DNA of 64,000 nucleotides. It comes from Liopterus haemorrhoidalis (lineage: Eukaryota > Arthropoda > Insecta > Coleoptera > Dytiscidae). Shown piece by piece: positions 1 to 9,846 of the stretch; the stretch's first letter is position 1; each line of letters starts with the position of its first letter. The DNA lies in assembly GCA_963971575.1 (NCBI GenBank), contig OZ020623.1, positions 16,370,980-16,434,979 on the forward strand, read 5' to 3'. A program made the translations under genes and the position numbers. The notes beneath the pieces are model-generated. The model was not told the origin of the DNA. It made no database searches and saw nothing but the letters and a program-made list of their open reading frames with translations.

Positions 1-1250
1 TTGTACATGTAATATTTTTACATTATCAAAATTAAACGTATGATTATTGTGAATCATGTGTTCTGCAACATTTGAATGTGTTTTGTTGAGACGCCATGCG
101 CTCATGTGCTCTTTGATTCTAATATTGAAGTTCCTCTCTGTTTTTCCTATATAAATAAAATCACATTCGTTGCAGCTGATTTCGTATACGCCACTACTTA
201 GCATGAAGTTTTTATTATTAATTTTATTGTTAACTAACATTCTTTTTAAAGTAAATTTATTATGAAAAGCTGCCTGAATATTCTGTTTTCTTAATAGGTT
301 GGCTATTTTGTAACTACTGTGGCCTATAAAAGGAATACGTCTATATATCTTATCTTGGGGAGAATGGTCATAGTGAAAAAAATTCTTTAAAAGGCGTTGT
401 TTATGTTTTTTATTGAGAATTTTGAAAACTATGGAGGGGCTATAACCGTTATATTTAGCTATTTGTAAAATAGTATTTAATTCTGTATTATAATCTTCAT
501 GGGACATGGGAATATTTATTAATCTATGGAGGTAACTATAGGTAAAGTGCTGATAACTTGATGTTGTAAGGGTGAAATGATGATCTAGGAATGAAAAAAT
601 TAATTTTATTGTCGAGTTCTTTTTCGATAGTAAATTGTATTTTGGGGTTAAATTTGTTAAGGTTATTAAAAAATAAATCCAACTGTCTATCGGTACCAGT
701 CCAAAAACAAATAATATCGTCCACATATCTAAACCACCACAAAACATGTTTTTTAAGGGTATTATTAGAGTTGAAAATTAAGTTTTCAAAATCATCCATA
801 AATATGTCTGCTAATAGGGGCGAAAGAGGTGACCCCATAGGTAGTCCATCTGTTTGATGGTAGATTAAGTCATCAAATTTGAAATAATTCTGTTCTAAAC
901 AAGTGTATAATGCTATTTTTAACTCGTCGCTTTCGGGTGTGTTATCCAGTTTTTTGTTTATTATAATTTTAAGTTGTTCTATAGGGACAGAAGTAAACAA
1001 ACTGACAATGTCAAAAGAAACCAAAATACCTTTGGGTACGAATTTATGGTGTGAAATTTTCTCAACTAGATCTAGGCTATTTTTTACTGTGAACTGTGGT
1101 TGAAAATTGATAGAGGTAGGTAATAATTTGTTAAGGATTTGACAGAGTTTATATGATGGGGCATTACAATACGACACTACTGGTCTAATAGGACAAGATT
1201 CCTTGTGAAGTTTAGGAAGTCCGTAAAGAATGGGTGCTGCAGGGTTTGAC
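1..1250 (-). pseudogene. Penelope-like element reverse transcriptase + GIY-YIG endonuclease, partial
   Basis: Retrotransposon polyprotein read right to left. From about 1250 it shows an ILYGLPKLHK block followed by PIRPVVS, then FDIVSLFTSVP, DGLPMGSPLSP and the catalytic YVDDI, the order known from Penelope-like reverse transcriptases. After a +1 frameshift near 545 the frame reopens and runs to the window edge. It includes a GIY-YIG-type nuclease start (GVYEISC, then FIYIGKTERN, then RIKEHMSAWR) at about 60-195. Around 560-600 the text jumps from NKINFF to SFHPYN, so roughly 40 residues between RT and linker appear deleted. The 5' part is missing beyond about 1256 and the 3' end lies outside the window. 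A decayed fragment; family assignment is secure. Confidence 0.9.
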
Positions 1251-1258
1251 TGGACAAC

Positions 1259-1510
1259 AAATTAATGGTTGCTGCCTTTATTCTGTTGTACTTCTCTTAT
1301 AGCGTTTACAATAAGCTGGTAAACAAGTTAGTGACTAAGATAGTTACTATCCTAATGTTCATGCTTAAGTTTTAACTAGCACTAGTAGTTGGGCTAGGAT
1401 AGGGGTTTTGTAGAAAATATAGTTACTAACCTACCCCTACTACTAAATTTTTCATTGTTCGGAGTTCTCTCATGTGCACTACACCAACGTAGACAACAAG
1501 TGCAGAGATT
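1259..1510. other. No recognisable feature
   Basis: AT-rich stretch between the Penelope fragment and the CAGA-array repeat. No open frame or repeat that I can relate to the rest of the window. Confidence 0.3.
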
Positions 1511-1880
1511 TTTGTAGTTATTTATATTAAACAATCAACTGTGGCCACCATCCGACCGACCGCCATCACAAAGTACTTGTTTAATTTATGCTGCTTTATC
1601 AAAAAATGTCTCAAATAAAAGTTGTTAGTTATTGCTTTTATAACAACTTTTGTTAAATAATGTTTTTCGAAATATTTCTCTGTTGTGAAATATTCGCAAA
1701 AATCTTAAAACCGACACGAGTAAACTCCTATTTCCAGTTAACCGATTTTTATCAAAAGTTTATCAACTCGTGCCATTGATGTCAAAAGCTTAAATATGTT
1801 TCATAAAAGTCCTTTTAGCCGAATTTGCTCTGCATGTGTACACAGACCAACAGACAGACAGACGGACGGACGGACGGACG

Positions 1881-1911
<31 letters not shown>

Positions 1912-2035
1912 ATCATGCTAAAAATAGTCATACGTTATGTAGGGACCTCAGTTCGTGAGAGTATACTTTGTTCATATTGTCACGGAGTGGAAGATAAACA
2001 TGGTAGTTTCTATAATAATTTATTTTGTGCCTGAT
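1511..2035 (+). repeat. Dispersed repeat with internal CAGA/CGGA array (family X, copy 1)
   Basis: Contains a (CAGA)n/(CGGA)n tetranucleotide array at about 1852-1912. Conserved flanks precede it (CGACACGAGTAAACTCC, AACTCGTGCCATTGATGTC, GCTCTGCATGTGTACACAGA) and follow it (CATGCTAAAAATAGTCA, GTAGGGACCTCA). The same flanks recur at 51480-51800 and 51811-52050. The opening segment (TGTGGCCACC, CCATCACA) also recurs near 49540. A mobile-element origin is likely, but the termini are not resolved. The open frame across the array is only an echo of the tetranucleotide. Confidence 0.7.
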
Positions 2036-2050
2036 TACATCGTGAATATA

Positions 2051-2585
2051 TTGAATTTAACTGTTGTTGCAGTATTGAGGGCTTGATGTGTTGCTGGTAG
2101 ATCCTTCCCCGCGACGGCCTCGGGACCGGTCGAACTATGCCCGCATCCGTGTTGAACGAATACGGGCAGAAGCCCCGTCATACACACTCACATCTCGACT
2201 TAGTAATTTTCACAGCTGGGCCTGTACCGATAACGCGATCACTTTGGTAGCTTGATCGCTGCCTCTTGACTATCTACTGCCCCGACTCTATTCCCTAAGA
2301 CCATTTTATATCTGTGAACCAGTACACTCTGACGTCAGGTCCTACCTCAATTGTTTTGGAAACATTATTCATTTGTGTAATTGTTGACAGCAATTAAAGA
2401 CCATAGTCATCACAATTGAATAACGTTTATCAATACATTAGAATGTAGTTCAACACTTATGTTGACAAACACGTAAAACCCTGCACATTCTATAATTCCC
2501 AAAACCGTACGTTAGCAACCTTGACCTACACAGCCTTAAGGCTGCTCAAGGAATTGGCACATTAGAACACAATTATACCAAAATT
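2051..2585. other. Unassigned sequence
   Basis: Contains a somewhat GC-richer block (about 2100-2340) unlike its surroundings. I could not match it to any element in the window, and there is no long open frame. Confidence 0.3.
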
Positions 2586-3330
2586 GTGACAATATCCACC
2601 CCTAAAAGTATTACAAAATGTCTTAAATCGCGATTTCTCAGAAAATTAAAAACTGCCCCTATGCGGTCGGAAACATTGAGTAAAAAAGTGACAGCCACTT
2701 TTGGCCGACACGTCCTCTACCCACGAGGTTTAAAATTTCTCATTTTATACCCTTCTGCGAACAGGGCAAGATTATTAAAAAAGAAAATTGTGAAAAAACC
2801 ACTTTCACGACCCACCCAAAAATTTAATTAAGCTAAAAAACTATATAAACACTGTTTGCTACTATATGCGGTTTGATTTGCGGAAATCCATTGACATGAA
2901 GAAATTCGAGAAAAAACTAAAGTGCGAAATCTAGGAAAAATAAAACTACCCGTAAGCTGTTGGGAAAAATCCGAAAAAATATAATCAGTTATCTTCGGAG
3001 AACCCTCCAATCACGAGAGTAGATTTTATACGTTGCTTCTCCTAAAAAATCGAGATAAGATAAAAATCGCATATCCCAGAAAATTTAAAATTACCCCAAA
3101 ATGATAGGGAAAATTTAAGTATTCTGCGTCCTTTAGCAGCCTTCTGAACATATGTTTTGCGCTTTGCATGCCCTAAAAAAATTCAATTATTCTGAAAACT
3201 AAAAACTGCTCCTCCGCGGTATGGAAAAAACGGGGATTAAAATGGTTAGCCGGAGCAAAATTACGAAAAAAGGCAATCGTGAAAAATCAACTTTCCCGTT
3301 GGGGAAAAATAAATTAGCCTAAGCGCTGAA
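2586..3330. repeat. Degenerate tandem repeat, about 0.12-0.15 kb spacing
   Basis: A core of the form GAAAA-(T/C)TAAAA-ACTGCCCC-x-GCGGT-x-GAAAA recurs near 2638, 2932, 3076 and 3195 with divergence. Each core is followed by an A-rich linker. The spacings (about 294, 144 and 119 bases) suggest an old, eroded satellite of roughly 0.15 kb. Short open frames here are not convincing genes. Confidence 0.5.
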
Positions 3331-3443
3331 GGAAACGGATTCGCTACCTACGGCATTTGGTTATACCATAGAATATTTGGTTATACCGGTTTTCAAAAGA
3401 AAACCGGTCAATCGGCCAAAATGGCTGGACGGGTACTCTAGCT

Positions 3444-5201
3444 CAGTGTTTTTCAACCTTTTCTGGCCTTGCACCTCCCGAAATTATATAAATATTGTCT
3501 GCGGCCCCCCCATACTATGGTGTATCAAGATAATACGAACACGATTTTTTTCGAAAAAGCGACGTGTGAGCAATAAAAATTTTGAACTAAAATTTATCCA
3601 CAAAATTGAATGGTAGTATTGAAATTTTCCGGAAAAAAAACGGAAGTACAGGATATCAAGGACAATTTCGAATTTTTAAATGGGAACGTATTTCATATTG
3701 GATATCTTTGGATAGAGCTTTTCAACAACTTTTACTTAAACATTTTTTTAATATCTTTTACAGTTGACAAAAAACTGTGATATTTTTAAATGACGATTAT
3801 ATTCCCTATAACGACTTGAAAGTAAAGTATTTTTATTTGTAGCTCGGAGAGCAATTAAAAAAATATATAATAAAAAATATTGCACTTTCAAGTCGTACCT
3901 ACTTCAAACTACAACTTAAAAATATTTGTAGTACCTCCAAAGCGAACCATTGTCAGAGAATCCCATGAACTGACACATACAGTTTATTTTACCTTGATAT
4001 AGTCTACTTATAGTCTGTTTATTTGGTTAAAGCGGAACTATATTTTCAAATCTAGCCCATTTACTCATTATAAAGTTAACTAGTGACAAATTAAACGTTT
4101 GAAATAGCCTGTAGTTTAAATTAGTTGTCAAAATAAGTAAATTATGTATAAAAATAAATAGAATATTTATTTTATATATGTTATGAGAGGTATATTTTTA
4201 TGAATATAAAAATAAGATTAATAAATATGGATAAAATTTATATCTTGTAAGATGAGTGTATGAGTGCATTTTTATTATATATAATTCTTTATTTACCCTA
4301 GACCTTGCAGTGTTTAGGGTCTTAACCAGTACATTTCAAATCATAATAATAATAAAATAATAATATAATACATTTTTATGACTTCTTTCTTCTTCTTTTT
4401 CTTCTACATTCTTCTTCCGGTATTCCTCTCTTTCTTGCTATTCTCTTTTCAGCTTCCGTCTCCGGTCTCCTTCCTTCTTGACTCCAGTTGTTCTTCCCCT
4501 CTTTCCTCGCTTCTCTTCCCTCTTTTCTTTCCTCCTCCTTTGCCTCTCTCTTCCTTCCTGTTCTCAGTTCTGTCTTACCTCTCCGCATTCCTTCCTTCTT
4601 TCCTCGAGTACTCTCACCCACCTTTCTCCCTTTCCTTCTCCACTCAACAGCTCCTTTATCTCTCCTTCCCATTTTGTCATCTTTCCACATCTTCTTGTTA
4701 GGTGTTCCAAGGATTCTTCCTCTTCCCTACACATTCTGCATAGCCTATCCTCTGGTTTTGCCCAATACCTGTTACTCCGTTCTTCATTTCCGCATCTTAA
4801 TCTGGCAATCCTTCTAACTCTGCCCCCTGCCTTTCCTCTCCTCCCTTTCAGATATTTAGGTATTCCTACCGTCCTTATCTCTCTATACCTTTTCACATTC
4901 CTTGAATTGTCTATTCTTACTGTTCTTTCCTGCTCCTGTACCTCCTTGTCTCTCCTCTTCAATTCTTCTACTATGTTTCTTCCTTCATTTCTCTTTCGCT
5001 CAGCTTCCCTTATGTCCATCCCACATCTCCAATAGTACTCTTTCCTTGTTTCTCCCCATTCCGACAGTTTACCCTTTTGTTCTTCCTTTATTCTTTCTTC
5101 CCAGCATTCTCTTAATATTTTCCTTCTTTCGGGTGCATTTTTATTATATTTTCATGTTTCAATTTTGTATGACTTCGCGGCCCCCCGGTTGTGAAACGCT
5201 G
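3444..5201. mobile_element. Non-autonomous hAT transposon with perfect 8-bp target duplication
   Basis: The left end CAGTGTTTTTCAACC (3444) is the inverse of the right end GGTTGTGAAACGCTG (ending 5201). These are hAT-type termini. The element is flanked by identical CTCTAGCT at 3436-3443 and 5202-5209. The ends share a C-run and 'GCGGCCCCCC' subterminal text. No transposase is visible. A truncated LINE sits inside (4281-5132); without it the element is about 0.9 kb. Confidence 0.9.
4281..5132 (-). mobile_element. 5'-truncated LINE (non-LTR retrotransposon) fragment
   Basis: Flanked by a 17-bp direct repeat (GTGCATTTTTATTATAT at 4264-4280 and 5133-5149), the mark of target-primed insertion. 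The minus strand encodes the C-terminal part of a LINE ORF2 from the left-hand edge at 5132 to about 4564. It reads GIPKYLKGRR, ARLRCGNEERS and a zinc knuckle CRMC-x8-H-x4-C, then a WVRVLEERR tail. The same family is present as a longer copy at 24943-27520. The 3' end is AATAAAGAATTAT. The apparent plus-strand Ser/Leu/Phe-rich frames are shadows of purine-rich coding. Confidence 0.9.
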
Positions 5202-5209
5202 CTCTAGCT

Positions 5210-5905
5210 AGTCCATTATAAACCAGGCTTAATACTATTGCATCAGTAACTCTAAACTTGAAAAATGATAAAAACCCTAACACATCCTGACATCAGCAAT
5301 ACTAAATCGTATTTCCATTTTGACATTTTATTAAATTAAATAATAAAAAATCTAGGAATAAAATGATTTACGAGTACAAGATAAGGAATGTCGCTTTCGA
5401 AATCAATATTTGAAATGTTACATTCTAGGACATACATATGATTTTATATATTCTTGTAGATATTATTATTCCATTCATGAATATCGTATATATAACGGTA
5501 TTATTCCGGATCGATTGAATCTCAACATTTTTTTTCTGACATTCTTATATTTTGTTACAAAATTGAGGAATCCGTTACACCAGCCAAAGATAAAGATTAT
5601 ATTACGAAAGGTGTTGAAGCAAAGTTGATCTCATTACTTTTAGATAACGATTTTAAGGGAGTGAACTGGTAAAATAGGGGACATATTGTGAAGGAAACTC
5701 GACAATTCTAAACCGATGACATAGTGCCAGTGCCTTAGCTTCAAATTTCGCCCCCCTCTCCCCTCTCGCGTAATTATTCTTGAGTTTCCTACTATATTCG
5801 TTAATATAATATTCCTCTACATAAATACAGATATATTTTTAATATCACGCTCAATTTATTTCCCCCTTTTCTCAAAATTCATAGCCACGTCCAACAATGA
5901 AACAA
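5210..5905. other. No recognisable feature
   Basis: AT-rich stretch between the hAT element and the next repeat. One 72-codon open frame (5410-5628) has no recognisable motif. I see nothing to annotate. Confidence 0.3.
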
Positions 5906-5909
5906 ATGT

Positions 5910-7835
5910 CAAAAAATTGACGTGAAGTTTGAATTTTCACACATTTCAGGGTTTTGTAGGTATTTAGTCAGTTAATGATGATTATTAGAAGGCCAAACGA
6001 TGAATGCATGTCACTACATAACACAATTACAAGTTTTGGTTTTAAAACCTTCAATAGGCACCACAAGAAGGTTGCAGGTAGATTTTTTTCTACCGTGTAT
6101 CATAGCTTTTTTTTGTATAATTGCAAAACTATCATTCAAATCCAGATCTTTTGTCACGCAAGAACATAACACCTACAGAGACATTGTTTATATTGCGACT
6201 ATATGAAAAACTTACAGATTCTCTACTAGAAATGGAATCCCAGCAACCGACCAGTTATTTATTTATTTTCCTAGTCATATTTGCAAATTTAATTTACGTA
6301 CCTCTTCTCTACCCGTAACAAAATGTATCCATGTATATACAAATATATTTTTTAATTTTAGCTAAGATATTAAACGAAAATCTTAATACTTGGAAAAATG
6401 TATACAATGTTCCGTAACTGCACTCCTAATCACCGCGGTCGCGGTTACGGTAAAGTCGTGGTAAGTTGTGGTTACCTGAAAACGCGTTTTAGTTACGGAA
6501 CGGTAGTCACACTTCACAGTTGATAAAACAGACAACTGAACTGTCATTTTATGGACGTTATAGGTTATAGATATTCTCTCACAAACTTATTAATAAAAAT
6601 ATTTGTTTTATTAGTACTTGTTTACAATGGCACATTATATAAGAACATATAAGATTTTCCCGATATTATTTTTCACGACATCGATCAATATTACTAAAAA
6701 ACAGTTACTTACACTCATTCTTACTGTTTTAATTATGGACTATAGTAAAATAATATTATAATTTACTACTTGCACTACAAAGAAACGATTAATTCCCTCC
6801 ACTTAACTCTCGCCTTATTGTAATTGTTTTGAAATTCCCGCCTTTTGTAGTTTACATTAGATCTGAAGTTTGTAGTGGAAGGAAATAACCACACTAACCG
6901 CGATATTTCCACGCTTAGTTTGGTTACAAAAAAGTAACCAAAATTTTCAGTAACTGCGTTCCGAAACTTAACAATTTTCCTGAAAATGTTAATGTCGTAC
7001 ACTTTCGGTACGGGAAACTTCAACCGTGGTTACTTTCGTCGAGTAATGGAATATTGTATTATTCAAACTGAAATGTATTTCAAAAATCACAGTTTAATAA
7101 AATTTAAATTTAAAAAAATTTTTTTTTTTTTTTCTATAACAAACTGTAATATTTTTAAAATCAAAATCGAATAAAAAATTCCTCTCGTACGTTTCGGGTT
7201 CATAGTAGTTTTTTGGAAAAAAAAATTAAAATAAAAAAATAAAAATAAAAAAACTACTTCCCGTTCTTTTATCTACGTCTTAAGAGCCTTCTTTTGATAC
7301 CACTTAATAAATTTAAAAACATTTTTTTTTTCGTGGATACAAAAAAATCAATATTTTGCGAAAACCCAGTTGTTCAAAAATTTCTGTTGAACTATTCCGG
7401 TTCCCATCAATGTACATTATTCAGATTTTTTTCAGATTTTTATTTCAACTCCTCTGGGTGATAGGGAGATAGGATAAAAACCCCATGAAAAAAAAAGAGT
7501 TTTCAAAAATAAAAATTAGTTTGTGCATTTACGCATTAAAAGGTTTCATTTGATACCCCACTCAAAATTTTAAAAAATATTTATTTTTCCATTAAATATA
7601 TATTTGTTTATATTTATCCCGCACTGTATTTTTTTGAGCTCTCTATAGTTTTCCTATATGTGGATCAAAAAGTTGAACAAGTATACCAAACTTCAACTTT
7701 CTATGTTCAACCGTTTGGCTACAATTTCTACCGTACATACAGACTGACAGACAAACAGATAAACAGACAGACAGACACATGAGTGACGTTATAAGGGGTT
7801 TTGGTGGTCATATCTACAAAACCCTAAAAAACACA
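5910..7835 (+). mobile_element. CAGA-array element with subterminal inverted repeats (copy A)
   Basis: The left end carries GTCAAAAAATTGACGTGAAG, then a short palindrome around TTTTCACAC, then AGGGTTTTGTAGGTAT (5950-5965). The right end carries the inverse, ATATCTACAAAACCCT. Just inside the right end lies a CAGA array (7741-7778) preceded by the conserved GTTTGGCTACAATTTCTACC. The same architecture occurs at 13915-15035, 53890-56725 and 61900-62425. The layout resembles Helentron-associated (HINE/MINE-type) non-autonomous elements; that class is an inference. A MITE is inserted at 6403-7058. Confidence 0.65.
6403..7058 (+). mobile_element. 0.65-kb MITE, inverse of the copy at 28357-29024
   Basis: Ends TACAATGTTCCGTAACTGCAC and (inverse) TACAATATTCCATTACTCGAC form imperfect terminal inverted repeats of about 20 bases. 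The entire segment recurs reverse-complemented at 28357-29024. Both carry subterminal CCGCGG/CGGTTAC-type motifs. An 82-codon frame (6775-7023, minus) is shared by both copies but has no known motif, and I regard it as incidental. The superfamily is not determined. Confidence 0.8.
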
Positions 7836-8654
7836 TATATAACAATTTAACAGTTTATTTCAAAAACAACCTATCGACCAAAATTAGCAAAATTTAATTT
7901 ATTTTAGATTAATTTTATCTGTAAATATTAGTGGTGTGCTGGTTATCTATATCCGTATACGTGCATGATCCTCAAAATATAAAAATCCGTATAAGGACCC
8001 ATCTCTGTTTTTCTAAGGCGAATCTTAAACGGATATCATCGTGCGTTTAAAAATGCTCAAAATGGAGTTAATTTTACTCTGACATTTAAATTCATGTTTA
8101 AACGGTCATCACATTAGTTGCTGGTGGTTCAGACCAGGGGTATGAAACTCATATACACGGCCTTGAAAGGGTTTTAAGTTCTATTCCATTCACCGACAGC
8201 GCTAAAAGCGTTTTTTTTAACCAACATTTTGAGAACACTTCATTATCGGCAATTTGCGGCAATTGTTTTTGACGTTGTAACGATAGGTGACAGTAAATTG
8301 TGATTGTGACAGTGATGAATTTTATAAGAAATTTTAAATATTAGCACCACATTTTTTATTTTCAAATGGTGTAGTGTAATTAATAATATTTTAAATGGTA
8401 AATGCAAAAGAAATATAAATAGTGTAATAAAAAAAATGGCACAGACTAAATTTAATATGTAGAATAAAAGTAAATATAAAAGTAAAAAATAAATACTTGT
8501 TTATTTATTTCATATGCTTGCTTTCAAATAAAATAATAAAACATAATGCTTACTGAAGAGTTAACTTTTAACAATTGTAATTAATTTTAATTTTAGGAAA
8601 TTAATTAGGAAAGTTGTAAATAAATTAGTCATAATTTTCGGTTCAAGGCAATCT
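7836..8654. other. Unassigned; possible hAT end
   Basis: Around 8138 the text CCAGGGGTATGAAACTC looks like a hAT terminus, but I could not find a matching right end. The rest is AT-rich with no open frames. Confidence 0.3.
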
Positions 8655-8706
8655 TTAATTTTCTACCAAAATTACATTTTATTTTTCAATTTTGGTAGAA
8701 AATTAA
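8655..8706. repeat. Perfect 19-bp hairpin
   Basis: TTAATTTTCTACCAAAATT (8655-8673) is followed, after a 14-base loop, by its exact reverse complement at 8688-8706. It could be a foldback remnant or a hairpin RNA if transcribed. No element ends are visible around it. Confidence 0.85.
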
Positions 8707-8952
8707 TGATTCATTCAGATTCATAGCAATTTAAAAATAAAAATATATTTGTGTGCACTGCGGGTTGCATACTATCTAATCCTAGTTCCTATTACAACCA
8801 CGAATGTCGCAACTATCGCTGTCCAAAGCCGTAACGTGGGAGTCCGCTATCTTCCTTGTTTTATAATTTGTGGTTCAGACTTCTTTTAGATTGAGAAACT
8901 TCCATGGACGCCACATCACTGAGCGGCATATAAAACATCTATTAATATTCTT

Positions 8953-9504
8953 AAGCTACGTTCAGAGGTCTTTAAATTCGTTGACTGTGCATTGTGCTCT
9001 ATGGATAACTTTAATACATAGTTATAACATTCAAGCAGCATTTACAACTCGGAAAATTAGTGAGTTACGAAGAGTGCGACAACTGTCTGTCTTTAAACCA
9101 ACTACGGTGGCTTCGTAAAATGTTTATTAACTATTATCGTTTTCCTAATTCTGTTGTCCTATATTTTTACTAACTAAACCTAATATAATTATAGTTGATC
9201 ATATTACTGTTCGTCTTTATAATTTTGGGCGCGATTTGTTGTAATGGATGCTATGACATTTTATTAGGTTATGTAAAGGCAAACAATGTGAATATTCTCT
9301 CCGATGTAGACCATGTCTGTCTCCATTAAAACAACTCACTACCTAGAATTATGGAAAACTATCCATAATCCACAACGCATAATCTGTTAAATTTGGAGCT
9401 CTGACCGGTTGCTCGTATTACCATATGACAAACTTGTAGTGACAGTAAGCAGTGCACAAGATATAGTCTATAGTCAACTAATTTAAGAGTTCTGAACGCA
9501 GCTT
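8953..9504. mobile_element. MITE with GCTGCGTTCAGAAC-type inverted ends (copy 1)
   Basis: The left end AAGCTACGTTCAGAGGTCTT and the inverse of the right end, AAGCTGCGTTCAGAACTCTT, stay similar for at least 35 bases (TTAAATTxGTTGACT, then TTGTGC). A second copy with the same termini lies at 58996-59493. No transposase is visible; the superfamily is unknown. Confidence 0.65.
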
Positions 9505-9705
9505 TGGTAAAAAATATTAAAATAGTAATTTTAGAGAAAAGTAAATTTTTATATCAATTTATTTTTTATCATCTAATTTCTCATTTATCTCTATAATTTA
9601 ATTTTAAATTTTAATTTGTTTTTTTTTTTTCCATAAATTTTATTTAATGACGCTTCAACTGCTAGGTTTTTAGCGTCAGTTTGAAATTACATTATTTACA
9701 TCTAA

Positions 9706-9797
9706 TTAATATATACATATACATATACATATACATACACACACATATACATACATACACATACATATACACATATATATACATATATACATACATC
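9706..9797. repeat. ATACAT/ATAC simple repeat
   Basis: A run of imperfect ATACAT, ATACAC and ATATAC units just downstream of the 3' end of the LINE. Confidence 0.9.
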
Positions 9798-9846
9798 CGT
9801 GCGTTACAATAATTTTAATATTATATACAATAGTGTGGTTTGGTGG

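Noticed and set aside
4376..5207. Several overlapping Ser/Leu/Phe-rich open frames on the plus strand
   Set aside because: They are the complement of purine-rich LINE coding on the minus strand, which has recognisable ARLRCGNE and zinc-knuckle motifs.
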